From Clostridiales bacterium (GTDB lineage Bacteria > Bacillota > Clostridia > Oscillospirales > Oscillospiraceae): a stretch of DNA of 37,775 bases. The DNA is taken from the NCBI GenBank assembly GCA_020860575.1, contig JAJBUB010000031.1, positions 1 to 37,775 of the forward strand, in the 5' to 3' direction. The notes beneath the pieces were generated by a model. It worked only from the letters and a program-made list of their open reading frames with translations. It was not told where the DNA came from and did not search any database. Positions 16,689 to 27,917 of the stretch are shown here, in pieces. Within the stretch, counting starts at the first letter, position 1; each line of letters starts with the position of its first letter. A program made the position numbers and the translations under genes.

Positions 16689-17777
16689 ATGGAGACGATC
16701 GGCGCCCGGCCGAAGCGGCTGCGCTACCTGGACATGACCAAGGGGTTGGGCATCTTTCTGATCACACTGGGACACATTCAGATGGGTAATCCCGTGAAAA
16801 ACTGGGGTTCGCTGTTCAAAATCGCGATATTCTATGTGGTGTCGGGCTATCTCCTCGCCATGAAGGGGACGGCGGACAAGACCTCCTTCGGCCAGTATGC
16901 CCGCAAGCAGCTGCGGAGCATTCTGGTCCCCTATCTCAGCTTCAGCGGTATCACCATCGTCATCCGCGCCGTCTACACGGCGATGAAGGGCAGAGACGTG
17001 ATGGCGAACGTCACGGAGAACCTGTTCCTGACAGTCACCCTCAAGGGCATCGGTCCGCTGTGGTTTTTGCCCGGTTTTCTCATTGGGGGCCTGATCTTTT
17101 TCGCCATCGTCAAGAGCAGGAGCCGCCTGCTGATGGGGGCCACCCTTGTCTGGCCCATCGTGGTGGCCGTGGTGGCCCAAAAGCTGCTGTACCCCCTGCC
17201 GGAGACGGTCCCTCTGGCGGTGAGCTATCCCTGCCTGGCGATCGCCAAGGGGCTGGTGGCCGTCTGGTTCATGCAGGTGGGCTATCTGGGCTATTTTGTC
17301 CTGGAAAAGCTGCGGGCGCTGCCGTCCTACCGCTTTGTGGGGCCGGGGCTGGGGCTGGCGCTGTCCCTGTTTACCGTGTGGCTGTCCTTCCACGCTCCCC
17401 ACATCGATTTCAATGGCATGCAGATCGGGGACAACCCCACGGCGTTCTTCCTGGGCGGCGTGACCGGCTCCTTCGGGGCGATGCTGATTTTTGAGTTCCT
17501 GGAGAAATACTTCAGGCTGGAGCTGTTCACTTATTTCGGGGAGAACTCCCTGATTTTGATGGCCTCCCAAAGGAGCCTGCTGCTCATCAACCTGGCGACG
17601 GCGGCCTGGGAGGGCGTCTTCCGGCGGGAGGAGGAGTGCGGCGCTCTCTACTTTGCAGAGACGCTGGGGATATTCGCCCTGATCCTGCTGATGGACTTCG
17701 GCGTGACCGAGTTTATCAACCGGAAGGCCCCGTTCCTGGTGGGAAAGCGGCGAAAACGACCGCAAATTGAGAATTGA
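16689..17777 (+). CDS. Acyltransferase family 3 integral membrane protein
   Basis: 362 aa, about ten hydrophobic helices. It begins with the family signature RYLDMTKGLGIFLITLGH (catalytic-type His in helix 1) and has FYVVSGYLL (YFVLSGF-like). Such proteins O-acylate cell-surface sugars or peptidoglycan from the cytoplasmic side. ATG at 16689 with GAGAGGAG 9 nt upstream; the ATG at 16665 directly after the T-box terminator is less well placed. It is the first gene behind the tRNA-Ala T-box and ends 21 bp before alaS, so both share control. Its substrate may be the polymer made by the neighbouring glycosyltransferase (inference). Confidence 0.85.
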   Translation: METIGARPKRLRYLDMTKGLGIFLITLGHIQMGNPVKNWGSLFKIAIFYVVSGYLLAMKGTADKTSFGQYARKQLRSILVPYLSFSGITIVIRAVYTAMKGRDVMANVTENLFLTVTLKGIGPLWFLPGFLIGGLIFFAIVKSRSRLLMGATLVWPIVVAVVAQKLLYPLPETVPLAVSYPCLAIAKGLVAVWFMQVGYLGYFVLEKLRALPSYRFVGPGLGLALSLFTVWLSFHAPHIDFNGMQIGDNPTAFFLGGVTGSFGAMLIFEFLEKYFRLELFTYFGENSLILMASQRSLLLINLATAAWEGVFRREEECGALYFAETLGIFALILLMDFGVTEFINRKAPFLVGKRRKRPQIEN

Positions 17778-17798
17778 GATCAGTTTTTTGGAGGTAAG

Positions 17799-20450
<2,652 letters not shown>

Positions 20451-20469
20451 GCCGGACTGGGAGAGCGGA

Positions 20470-21819
20470 TTGGAAGAGATCATCGAATACTGGAGCAAGC
20501 TGTTCGACCTGAGCCGGTATGATGCAGGCGGGCTGATCGACCTGGGCACCGTCGCCCTGTACTCCGTCCAGCAGATCAGCGTGGGCCTGTTCCTGCTGTG
20601 CGCCGGAAAGGTGAGGAGAAGGTGGCTGCTCTGGGTGGCAGTCCTCCTGGGCTGTGTGCCGTTCCTGCTGCTGGGAGACGCCTGGTATGAGCTACAGCCC
20701 TGGCGGGCCGTTTTCTACCTCCTCTATTATTTCCTCGTTATCTGGGTCTGCTCCCTGGAGCCGCCCCGGCGGAAGCTGGGCCTGTTCGGCATCCTGCTGG
20801 CCTGTATGATGGCGGCGGATACCATCGCGTCGGCCATGGGCGCGCTGGCTGCCGGGATCGGGCTGGGAGATATCGTGGGCCAGGGATATGAGCCGGGCAT
20901 CCTGCTGGGTACGCTGCTGTATACCGTGGAGTTCATGGCCCTGGGCACCGGCTGCCTGACCTTTTACAACCGTCTGGAGCGGGCGGTCCGGGGGAAAACC
21001 ATTGGCCTGACCCTGGCTTTGGCGGTGAACCAGAACATCCTCTTGGTGACGATCTACGTTGCCGGAGGGGGAGAGGCCTGGATGGCAAACCGTTTCTGGC
21101 TCAGCGCCCTGGTGTCTCTGACCTCTATCCTGACCCAGTACTACGCCTATCAGGTCATCGTCAGCACCGCAGAGGCGGCAAAGGCCCAGCAGGAGCTGGA
21201 GCAGCTCCAGATGCAGCAGGAGCAATCGGAAAAATACTATCAGCTGGCGCAGGCCAGCGTGGAGCAGATGTCCAGGTTCCGGCACGACTTCAGAAATCAG
21301 CTCCAGGTGGCCTACGGCCTGGCCCGGGACGACCCCAATCGGGCCACTTCTTTACTGGGCGAGCTGGAGGAGCGGCTGGACGCCATTCGCCCCATCCACT
21401 ACTGTGACGACCCCGCCGTTAACGTCATCCTGACGGTGAAGGCGGACCAGGCGGCGAAGGAGGGAATCCGCTTCGACGCACAGACTGCGGTAAACGGCTG
21501 GGGCATGGAGGCGGCGGACCTCACCAGTCTGTTCGCCAACCTGCTGGACAACGCCATTGAGGGCTGTCAGCGCAGCGGCCGGTCCGACCCGTTTATCCGC
21601 ATTGTCGCCGGGGAGCGGCAGGGCTTCTATCTGGTGAAGGTGGTCAACACCTGCGGTCCGGAGACCGGAGCATCAGGCTCCAGCAAGGGCGAGGGCCACG
21701 GCCTGGGAATGAATATTATCCGGTCGGTTGCAAAGAAATACCAGGGTTCCTTTATCACCCGGGCGGAGGACGGGACCTTTACCGCCCAGGTGGCCCTGGA
21801 GAAGAAACGGTCCATTTGA
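20470..21819 (+). CDS. GHKL sensor histidine kinase (AgrC/NatK type), orphan
   Basis: 449 aa from TTG (20470), with GGGAG 6 nt upstream; no ATG fits. About six hydrophobic helices (about 30-235), then a coiled coil (236-268), the phospho-acceptor motif SRFRHDFRNQL (His272), an N-box LFANLLDNAIEGC (about 355-367) and G-box GEGHGLGMNI (about 412-421). This is the receptor architecture of peptide-sensing LytTR-type systems. It begins 19 bp after alaS and 21 bp before the HIT gene. No response regulator or signal-peptide gene is adjacent, so its partner is elsewhere. ATP-binding residues look intact. Confidence 0.88.
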   Translation: MEEIIEYWSKLFDLSRYDAGGLIDLGTVALYSVQQISVGLFLLCAGKVRRRWLLWVAVLLGCVPFLLLGDAWYELQPWRAVFYLLYYFLVIWVCSLEPPRRKLGLFGILLACMMAADTIASAMGALAAGIGLGDIVGQGYEPGILLGTLLYTVEFMALGTGCLTFYNRLERAVRGKTIGLTLALAVNQNILLVTIYVAGGGEAWMANRFWLSALVSLTSILTQYYAYQVIVSTAEAAKAQQELEQLQMQQEQSEKYYQLAQASVEQMSRFRHDFRNQLQVAYGLARDDPNRATSLLGELEERLDAIRPIHYCDDPAVNVILTVKADQAAKEGIRFDAQTAVNGWGMEAADLTSLFANLLDNAIEGCQRSGRSDPFIRIVAGERQGFYLVKVVNTCGPETGASGSSKGEGHGLGMNIIRSVAKKYQGSFITRAEDGTFTAQVALEKKRSI

Positions 21820-21840
21820 TCTGAAAGGAGCTGAAACCAT

Positions 21841-22176
21841 ATGAGCTGTCTGTTTTGTTCCATCGTCAGCGGGGACGTCCCCTCCAACAAGGTGTACGAG
21901 GACGAGCTGGTCTATGCCTTTTACGACATCGACCCCCAGGCCCCGGTACACTTCCTGGTCATCCCCAAGGAGCATATCCCCTCCGCCGGGGCGGTGACGC
22001 CGGAAAACTCCGCAGTGGTGGCCCACTGCTTTGAGGTCATCGCCCAGGTGACCAAGGAGCTGGGCATCACCGATTTCCGGGTGGTCTCCAACTGCGGCCT
22101 CCAGGCGGGGCAGTCGGTGCCTCACCTCCACTTCCATGTGCTGGCAGGCCGGGACATGACCTGGCCTCCGGGCTGA
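21841..22176 (+). CDS. HIT-family nucleotide hydrolase (HINT-like)
   Basis: 111 aa, normal length. The histidine-triad motif HLHFHVL (His95, 97, 99) lies near the C-terminus, with an N-terminal CLFCSIVSGDVPS zinc-like pair. HINT proteins hydrolyse AMP-lysine and other adenosine phosphoramidates. ATG at 21841 with AAAGGAG 10 nt upstream. Probably co-transcribed with the histidine kinase; a terminator follows at 22204-22236. Confidence 0.93.
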   Translation: MSCLFCSIVSGDVPSNKVYEDELVYAFYDIDPQAPVHFLVIPKEHIPSAGAVTPENSAVVAHCFEVIAQVTKELGITDFRVVSNCGLQAGQSVPHLHFHVLAGRDMTWPPG

Positions 22177-22203
22177 TGCGCCAAAAGCCAAAAGACAAAA
22201 CAG

Positions 22204-22236
22204 AGCCGCCGTTCTCCGATTGGGAGGACGGCGGCT
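22204..22236 (+). terminator. Terminator after the HIT gene
   Basis: Hairpin AGCCGCCGT-CTCC / GGGAG-ACGGCGGCT followed by TTTGGTGT. Confidence 0.75.
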
Positions 22237-22258
22237 TTGGTGTGTCTGAGAGGTAGTA

Positions 22259-22480
22259 CGAATTCGCCGGGAGTTTTCAGCACCTCGATAGCTCTTGCCG
22301 CACTCCCCCAGTCAGCTCCGCTGACAGCCCCCTCACGGAGGGGGCCAAGGGTCTGGCGCAACCCCTTGGCTCCCTCTTTGAGGCGAAGTGCCGCCTTTGG
22401 CGGTAGAGGTGGCACGGCGAAGCCGTGACGGAGGGAGTGCCGCACGCACCTACGACAAGACAGGCATCCAGGCGAATTCG
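22259..22480. repeat. MITE-like intergenic repeat with terminal inverted repeats
   Basis: 222 bp bounded by CGAATTCGCC (22259-22268) and its inverse GGCGAATTCG (22471-22480). The interior has several stems (CCAAGGG/CCCTTGG; GGCACGGCGAAGCCGTG) and the 12-mer CTTGGCTCCCTC also found at 8403. No open frame with an RBS. It lies between the convergent HIT and NUDIX genes; related ends occur at 100-109 and 26542-26557. Confidence 0.6.
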
Positions 22481-22508
22481 CAGGAACCGTTACGGATGCG
22501 CCGAAGGC

Positions 22509-23006
22509 TCACCCCAGCCGGAACTCCCCCTGATAGGGAAGCTCCAGGGCCTCGCCGTCCAGGGCGGCGTAGGCCAGGCTGTCCCCCCGGTATTCCAGCT
22601 TCAGGGAGAAGAAGGGGGCCTCCGTCTCCAGCAGATCGAGAAAAATGTGGTCCCCCTCCCACATGGGGAGGGCGCGGAGGTCGTCCTTGCCGATCCACTC
22701 CAGCACCCCCTCGTTGCAGGGGCCCACCGTCCCGGTGAAGCCCTCGGCGGTGAACAGGTGCATATACTCCCCCTCCCACTCGTCGGAGACGAAGGTGACC
22801 AGCCCCCGGTAGCGGTAGTCGGTGAGGGTCAGTCCCGTCTCCTCCCAGCACTCCCGGAGCAGACACTCCTCCGGGCTTTCGTTCTCCTCGCACTTGCCGC
22901 CCACGCCGATCCACTTGTCATGGTTCAGGTCGTTGGCCTTTTTGACGCGGTGGAGCATCAGGTATTCGTCCTCCCACTGGATGTAACAGAGGGTGGTGTT
23001 TTTCAT
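22509..23006 (-). CDS. NUDIX hydrolase (8-oxo-dGTP diphosphatase-like, MutT family)
   Basis: 165 aa. A complete Nudix box is present, G-x5-E-x7-REUxEExGU, at about residues 37-59 (GGKCEENESPEEC, then RECWEETGL). The segment before it (HRVKKANDLNHDKWIGVGG) is typical of Gram-positive MutT/8-oxo-dGTPases. It would hydrolyse oxidised or other nucleoside diphosphate-X substrates. Start: ATG at 23004-23006 with AAGGAG 8 nt upstream; the GTG at 23015 is too close to the RBS. It follows recQ by 5 bp, so it is in a DNA-repair-flavoured pair. No terminator seen before the repeat element. Confidence 0.9.
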   Translation of the reverse strand: MKNTTLCYIQWEDEYLMLHRVKKANDLNHDKWIGVGGKCEENESPEECLLRECWEETGLTLTDYRYRGLVTFVSDEWEGEYMHLFTAEGFTGTVGPCNEGVLEWIGKDDLRALPMWEGDHIFLDLLETEAPFFSLKLEYRGDSLAYAALDGEALELPYQGEFRLG

Positions 23007-23011
23007 GCTTC

Positions 23012-24847
23012 TCACTCCTTAGAGGGATGTTTCAGATAGGCGCGGATAGCCTCCAGAAAGGGGGCGGCATACCGCTCCGCCTTTTTCGCCCCCACTCCCT
23101 TGACTTGGAGAAATTCGTCCCGGGTTCGGGGCTGCACCCGGCACAGCTCCCGGAGGGTGGCGTCGTTGAAGATGATAAAGGCGGGGACGGACTCCGCCCT
23201 GGCAAGCCGCATACGCACCTCCCGGAGAATGGGGAACAGGGGACTGTCCGGACTGCCGGAGGCCTGAGCCTGTGCCTGGCGGCGCTCCTTTTTGGTGGCC
23301 TGGGCCTTGATGATGAGATGGGCCTTGCCGGAGACCAGGGAGGGGGCCTGCCGGGTCAGCTCCAGCACCGGGCGCTCCCCCTCTGTCCGGCGGAGAAAGC
23401 CCTGGTCCTCCAGAGCGGCGGCCACCCGGCGGAGCTTTGCCGGGGAGGTCCCCGCCAGCGCCCCCCAGCAGTCCAGCCGCCGGGGCCGGAGCCAGTCGAT
23501 GGCGGGGTCCTCCGTGCCGAGTAATATTTTGGTGATCGCTCCGGAGCCAAAGGCCCGCCCCTCCCGGGAGAGAAGGGCCACGCAGTAGACAAACTGCCGT
23601 CCCTCCGCAGTCACGTCCTCCGGGGCCTGGCCCCCCAGACAGTTGGAGCAGTTGCCACACCGGTCGGGGGACTGCTCCCCAAAGTAAGAGAGCAGGGCGT
23701 GGCGGAGGCAGCCCGGGGTGGAGCAGTAATGCACCATCTGCTGGAGACGCTGGAGGTCGTGCTGCCGGAGCATCCGGCTCTGCTCCGGGGTGAGGTCGCT
23801 GTTCTCCTCTCCCTGCTCGATGAAGTAGCGGTTGGTGGCGATGTCCCGGCGCTGGAAGAGCAGGATGCACTGGGCGGGGCTGCCGTCCCGGCCGGCCCGG
23901 CCCGCCTCCTGGTAGTAGCTCTCCGGGTTGCCGGGCATCCCGCAGTGGATGACAAAGCCCACGTTGGACTTGTCGATGCCCATACCAAAGGCGTTGGTGG
24001 CCACCATAACGGTGCGCCGGTCGTAGAGAAAGTCCTCCTGGTTCTGCTTTCGCTCCTGGGGGTCCAGACCGGCGTGGTACCGGGTGGCGGGATAGCCGTT
24101 GTCACACAGGAGCTGGCACAGCTCCTCCACCTTCTTCCGGGAGAGACAGTAGATGATGCCGGAGCGGTCGGGGAAACGGGCCAGCGTCTCCAGCACATCC
24201 TGGTCCCGGTGAGAGGATTCCCGCACCTCAAAATACAGGTTGGGACGGTCAAAGCCGGAGACAAAGGTGAGGGGATTTTCCAGTCCCAGAGAGCGGATGA
24301 TATCCTCCCGGACGGACTGGGTGGCGGTGGCGGTAAAGGCGGCCACAGGGGGCCGCTGGGGCAGGCTCTCCAGAAAATCGGCGATCTCCAGATAGCTGGG
24401 GCGGAAATCGTGGCCCCACTGGGAGATGCAGTGGGCCTCATCCACCGTCACCAGGGAGATAGGAGACTGTTGGGCGAAGCGCCGAAAGGCGGGCAGGCTC
24501 AGCCGCTCCGGGGCGACGTAGATGATCTGATAGGCCCCCTGGCCGGCCCGCTCCAGGGCCAGCTGCTGTTGCCGGGGAGTCAGGGTGCTGTTGAGCCAGG
24601 CGGCACGGATGCCCGACTGGATGAGCGCCTGCACCTGGTCCTGCATCAGGGAGATGAGGGGAGAGATGACCAGGGTGATGCCCTCCTGCATGACGGCGGG
24701 GAGCTGATAGCAGACGGACTTTCCCGCTCCGGTGGGCATCACCGCCAGCACGTCCCGGCGGCTGAGGATGGCCCGGACCACCTGTTCCTGATAGGGCCGG
24801 AACCGGTCATAGCCAAAATATTGTTTGAGTGCCTGTTCCGGCGTCAT
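23012..24847 (-). CDS. recQ: ATP-dependent DNA helicase RecQ
   Basis: 611 aa, standard RecQ length. Order: Walker A MPTGAGKS (38-44), DEAHCISQWGHDFRPSY (motif II plus aromatic loop, about 136-152), helicase C-terminal domain with QEAGRAGRDG (motif VI), and zinc-binding region (CSTPGCLRHALL...CGNCSNC, about 375-402). Winged-helix RQC and HRDC domains follow (about 535-605, TRDEFLQVKGVGAKKAERY). 3'-5' unwinding in recombination and replication-fork repair. Start ATG at 24845-24847 with AAAGGA 8 nt upstream; the longer frame to 24910 lacks an RBS and would overlap the divergent promoter region. Confidence 0.95.
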   Translation of the reverse strand: MTPEQALKQYFGYDRFRPYQEQVVRAILSRRDVLAVMPTGAGKSVCYQLPAVMQEGITLVISPLISLMQDQVQALIQSGIRAAWLNSTLTPRQQQLALERAGQGAYQIIYVAPERLSLPAFRRFAQQSPISLVTVDEAHCISQWGHDFRPSYLEIADFLESLPQRPPVAAFTATATQSVREDIIRSLGLENPLTFVSGFDRPNLYFEVRESSHRDQDVLETLARFPDRSGIIYCLSRKKVEELCQLLCDNGYPATRYHAGLDPQERKQNQEDFLYDRRTVMVATNAFGMGIDKSNVGFVIHCGMPGNPESYYQEAGRAGRDGSPAQCILLFQRRDIATNRYFIEQGEENSDLTPEQSRMLRQHDLQRLQQMVHYCSTPGCLRHALLSYFGEQSPDRCGNCSNCLGGQAPEDVTAEGRQFVYCVALLSREGRAFGSGAITKILLGTEDPAIDWLRPRRLDCWGALAGTSPAKLRRVAAALEDQGFLRRTEGERPVLELTRQAPSLVSGKAHLIIKAQATKKERRQAQAQASGSPDSPLFPILREVRMRLARAESVPAFIIFNDATLRELCRVQPRTRDEFLQVKGVGAKKAERYAAPFLEAIRAYLKHPSKE

Positions 24848-24924
24848 GGTGTGGTTCCTTTCTGACAGGCGGGGCATAGGACATCCCCGCCTCTGCATAT
24901 CGTCTCCCATAGGGAGGCGGGACG

Positions 24925-25218
24925 ATGGAGAGCAATCTGGAGGAGCTGCGGTTCAAGGAGGTCATCTCCGTGACCGACGGGAGCCGGTTCGGATATGTGG
25001 GGGACCTGAACATCGACCTGGACACCGGGCGTATCCTGTCCCTGGTGGTGCCGGGGCAACGGCGGTATTTCTTCGGTCTGCTGGGCAGCCGGGAGATACG
25101 ACTGGTCCCCTGGGGGCAGGTGAAGCGGTTCGGCCCGGACGTGATTTTAGTGGAGGGAGAACCGGTCTCCCGGGAACGCTCCCGGCGGCGCAGCTGGGAC
25201 CGGACCACAGGAAAATGA
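24925..25218 (+). CDS. PRC-barrel protein, YlmC/YmxH family
   Basis: 97 aa. A single PRC-barrel domain (LRFKEVISVTDGSRFGYVGDLNIDLDTGRI) with a basic C-terminal tail. Family members are found near sporulation or division genes in Firmicutes; the molecular role is not established. ATG at 24925 with GGGAGG 7 nt upstream. Divergent from recQ with 77 bp between, too short to assign promoters confidently. It converges on fprA. Confidence 0.85.
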   Translation: MESNLEELRFKEVISVTDGSRFGYVGDLNIDLDTGRILSLVVPGQRRYFFGLLGSREIRLVPWGQVKRFGPDVILVEGEPVSRERSRRRSWDRTTGK

Positions 25219-25226
25219 CCGAAAAA

Positions 25227-25256
25227 CCGCCGCCCCGGCGTGACACGGGACGGCGG
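25227..25256 (-). terminator. Terminator of fprA
   Basis: 10-bp stem CCGCCGTCCC/GGGGCGGCGG, loop of 10 nt, then TTTTT on the minus strand, 17 bp after the fprA stop. Confidence 0.85.
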
Positions 25257-25273
25257 GAAGGGGTTCGAAAGGT

Positions 25274-26437
25274 TCAGGCCAGCAGCTCCTCCGCCAGCTG
25301 TTCCAGCTTGGGGAGATCGGCCTCCTTCAGGGTGGACCTGACGGTGACGACGGTGGGGCAGAGGGTGATGTTCTTCATCTTCTCCACATAGCCCTTCATC
25401 ACCCGGCCGGCAGAGGGCGCCCAGGAGCCGTTCTCCACCAGGGCGACCTTCCGGTTCTGATAGGCCTTGGCGGTAAGAGTACACAGGAAATTCTCCATGG
25501 GCGGGAACACCCCGCCGTCATAGGAGGCAGCGGCCAGCACCAGACGGCTGTAGCGGAAGGCGTCCTCCACGGCCTCCGCCTTGTCGTCCCGGCTCAGGTC
25601 GAACAGGCTGACTTTTTTGGCACCCTTGGCGGTGAGAATCTCCGCCAACTGTTTGGCCACCTGGGCGGTGTTGCCGTGGATAGAGGCATAGGCAATGGTG
25701 ACGCCGTCGTCCTCCGGCTGATAGCTGGACCAGATCTGATACTTCTCCAGATAGTGGCCCAGATTTTCGGTGAGGATGGGGCCGTGGAGGGGATAGATGG
25801 TCTGAATGTCCAGCTTGGCGGCCTTTTTCAGCAGGGTCTGCACAGGGCCGCCGTACTTGCCCACGATGTTGAAGTAGTACCGCCGGGCCTCGCAGTCCCA
25901 GTCCTCGTCCGTGTCCAGGGTGCCAAACTTGCCAAAGGCGTCGGCGGAGAACAGGGCCTTTTCGCTGGACTCATAGCTGACCATGACCTCCGGCCAGTGC
26001 ACCATGGGGGCCATAACGAAGGTGAGGATGTGGCTGCCCAGGGAGAGGGTATCCCCCTCCTTGACGGGGATGACCCGGTCGGTGAGATCCAGGGTGAAGA
26101 ACTGGGGCAGCATGCTCACCGCCTTGGCGGAGGCGACGACGCGCAGAGAGGGATAGCGCTCACAGACCCGCTGAATGTTGGCGGCATGGTCCGGCTCCAG
26201 ATGATGCACCACCAGATAGTCCGGGGTGCGGCCCTCCAGGGCGGCGTCCAGGTTGGCCAGCCACTGCTCCGTCACCCGGCGGTCGGCGGTGTCCATAATG
26301 GCGATCTTGTCGTCGAGGATGACGTAGGAATTGTAGCTGATGCCGTTGGGGACAAGGTATTGGCTTTCGAACAGGTCGATGGTCTTATCGTCGCAGCCGA
26401 TGTAACGGACAGCGGGGGAGACACTGGGAACAGACAT
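25274..26437 (-). CDS. fprA: Flavodiiron protein (FprA/A-type flavoprotein)
   Basis: 387 aa. An N-terminal metallo-beta-lactamase-like domain carries the diiron motif HHLEPDHA (His79, Glu81, Asp83, His84), the later HWPEVMVSYE and PLHGPIL ligands. A C-terminal flavodoxin domain (from about 247, VTIAYASIHGNTAQVA) binds FMN. It reduces O2 to water and/or NO to N2O, protecting a strict anaerobe. No fused rubredoxin, so an external electron donor is required. ATG at 26435-26437 with AGGAGGT 7 nt upstream, own promoter (26478-26506) and terminator. A rubrerythrin gene lies 1.5 kb away. Confidence 0.95.
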   Translation of the reverse strand: MSVPSVSPAVRYIGCDDKTIDLFESQYLVPNGISYNSYVILDDKIAIMDTADRRVTEQWLANLDAALEGRTPDYLVVHHLEPDHAANIQRVCERYPSLRVVASAKAVSMLPQFFTLDLTDRVIPVKEGDTLSLGSHILTFVMAPMVHWPEVMVSYESSEKALFSADAFGKFGTLDTDEDWDCEARRYYFNIVGKYGGPVQTLLKKAAKLDIQTIYPLHGPILTENLGHYLEKYQIWSSYQPEDDGVTIAYASIHGNTAQVAKQLAEILTAKGAKKVSLFDLSRDDKAEAVEDAFRYSRLVLAAASYDGGVFPPMENFLCTLTAKAYQNRKVALVENGSWAPSAGRVMKGYVEKMKNITLCPTVVTVRSTLKEADLPKLEQLAEELLA

Positions 26438-26477
26438 GGCTCATACCTCCTGATAAAAGGGAATGTTTCTCGACAAA

Positions 26478-26506
26478 GTTATATCATATTTGGAAGGGAA
26501 AGTAAA
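26478..26506 (-). promoter_or_regulatory. Promoter of fprA
   Basis: On the minus strand TTTACT (26501-26506), 17-bp spacer, TATAAC (26478-26483). Confidence 0.65.
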
Positions 26507-26541
26507 CGGGGAAATGACGAGGGGATTCGCTTGAAGTCGGT

Positions 26542-26557
26542 ACGGATTCGCCGGGAG
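26542..26557. repeat. Isolated repeat end
   Basis: ACGGATTCGCCGGGAG differs by one base from ACGAATTCGCCGGGAG, the left end of the element at 22259. Lies downstream of the pdxT-like gene; the rest of the element is missing or degenerate. Confidence 0.45.
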
Positions 26558-26594
26558 CTGTTTGCGTTTCGGTAGCCCCTCTCTCCCTTTTGCC

Positions 26595-27179
26595 CTACTC
26601 CCCCCGCTCCCGGCGTTTGATGGACTGGTCCACCATGATTTTGAAATAGTGGTGGACGGAGGGGTCGGTGGTCATCTCCGGGTGGAAGGAGGTGACAAGC
26701 TGGTTTTCGTATCGGGCGGCGGTGACCTCCCCACGGGTCAGGGAGAGGATCTCTACCTCGTCGTCCATCTCCGTGACCACCGGGGCGTTGAGGAACCGCA
26801 TGGGGATGCTCCGGATGGCGGCAAAGGCCCCGTTCACCTGGAAGGAGGGGAGATGACGGCGGCGGACGGTGATGGGCATGGTGCCCAGATAGTAGGGGGC
26901 TTTGTTGTTTTCCACCTGCCGGGCCAGGAGGATCATGCCGGAGCAGGTGCCCAGCACCGGCATCCCCTGGCTGATGCGCTCCCGGATGGGCTCCATCAGC
27001 CCCCGCTGGCGGAGGAGCTTGCTCTGTTTGTCGCAGTCGCCGCCGGGGAGGATGAGTCCGTCAAAGGGGCGCTCCAGGTCCGCCTGCTCCCGGAGGGGGA
27101 AGGACTCTACACCGATACGGGTCAGCAGGTTCTGATGCTCCAGGAAGGTGCCCTGGACGGCAGAGACGGCGATGATCAT
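26595..27179 (-). CDS. PdxT-like class I glutamine amidotransferase
   Basis: 194 aa, colinear with PdxT, the glutaminase subunit of PLP synthase. Catalytic triad is present: Cys79 (GTCSGMILLA), His166 and Glu168 (SFHPEM). The usual GGES(T) glutamine-pocket motif reads GGDC (46-49) instead, so it is a divergent member. No pdxS lies in the window. ATG at 27177-27179 with AAAGGAG 9 nt upstream, 6 bp after the YgjP-like gene. It may still feed ammonia to a distant PdxS, or act with another partner. Confidence 0.8.
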   Translation of the reverse strand: MIIAVSAVQGTFLEHQNLLTRIGVESFPLREQADLERPFDGLILPGGDCDKQSKLLRQRGLMEPIRERISQGMPVLGTCSGMILLARQVENNKAPYYLGTMPITVRRRHLPSFQVNGAFAAIRSIPMRFLNAPVVTEMDDEVEILSLTRGEVTAARYENQLVTSFHPEMTTDPSVHHYFKIMVDQSIKRRERGE

Positions 27180-27185
27180 GGTTGC

Positions 27186-27728
27186 TCACTCCTTTGGGGA
27201 AAATGGGGAAAGGTCGGGCGGCTGCTTGAGCAGCTGCCGCCGCTCCAGGTGGTCGGGGAGGACGGAGGCTACGAACCCGTGAAAGGCGGGGCTGTGGTCT
27301 TTATGGCGGATATGGGCCAGCTCGTGGACCACCACATAGTCGATGGCGGCCTCCGGGTAGGCCATCAGCCGCCAGGAGAAGCAGAGCCGGTTTTTCGGGG
27401 AGCAGGAGCCGAACCGGGTCTTTGCCCCGGTGATGGTGATGCCGGTGGGGGAGACCCCCATGATTTTGGCGTAGTGAGCCACCTTGCCGGGAAGGATCTC
27501 CTTTGCCCGCCGGATGAGGGCCTCGGCCTGCTCCTGGGTAGGCTCCGGACGCTGGCGGGCCTGCATCTGGGGCATATGTCGGTCCAGCCAGTCCTGGTGG
27601 CGGAGGACGAAGTCCCGGATGTCCGCCTCCCCCATTCTCAGAGGCGCGCGGACGAGGACGGAGCAATCCGGGCGGATCTCCAGGGAGACGGTTTTCCGCC
27701 GGGAGCGGACGACCTGATAGGGATACAT
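27186..27728 (-). CDS. YgjP-like zinc metallopeptidase-fold protein
   Basis: 180 aa. Family signature TRFGSCSPKNRLCFSWRL and zinc motif HELAH (His135, Glu136, His139) with a third His at about 145. DUF45/YgjP proteins have the minimal metalloprotease core; E. coli YgjP has been described as a UTP pyrophosphatase. ATG at 27726-27728 with AGGAGG 7 nt upstream. Probably co-transcribed with the pdxT-like gene. Divergent from rubrerythrin. Confidence 0.88.
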   Translation of the reverse strand: MYPYQVVRSRRKTVSLEIRPDCSVLVRAPLRMGEADIRDFVLRHQDWLDRHMPQMQARQRPEPTQEQAEALIRRAKEILPGKVAHYAKIMGVSPTGITITGAKTRFGSCSPKNRLCFSWRLMAYPEAAIDYVVVHELAHIRHKDHSPAFHGFVASVLPDHLERRQLLKQPPDLSPFSPKE

Positions 27729-27841
27729 GGCGAAGCCTCCTGGGGGTGACGTTCTTTCCCCCTATTATGATTTCATTCGGGGAAAATTGCAAGGGGATTT
27801 TCCGGGGGGAGAGGAGACGGAGGAAAGAAAAGACAAGAACA

Positions 27842-27870
27842 TTGACAAAATGGGAGAAAGGTGATAATCT
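27842..27870 (+). promoter_or_regulatory. Promoter of rubrerythrin-Dabb operon
   Basis: TTGACA (27842-27847), then TAATCT (27865-27870) at 17-bp spacing or GATAAT (27863-27868) at 15 bp. Confidence 0.7.
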
Positions 27871-27917
27871 GTGCATGACAGCAGATGAACTGCACAGCCA
27901 TCCATCTTATCATCTGC
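27869..27917 (+). promoter_or_regulatory. Two interlocked inverted repeats ahead of rubrerythrin
   Basis: CTGTGCA (27869-27875) pairs with TGCACAG (27891-27897). GCAGATGA (27881-27888), in the loop of the first, pairs with TCATCTGC (27910-27917), which ends 2 nt before the GGGAGG RBS. If both were transcribed this is an H-type pseudoknot. The predicted start point (about 27875-27877) makes the first repeat more likely a DNA operator and the second an mRNA hairpin. Confidence 0.55.
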
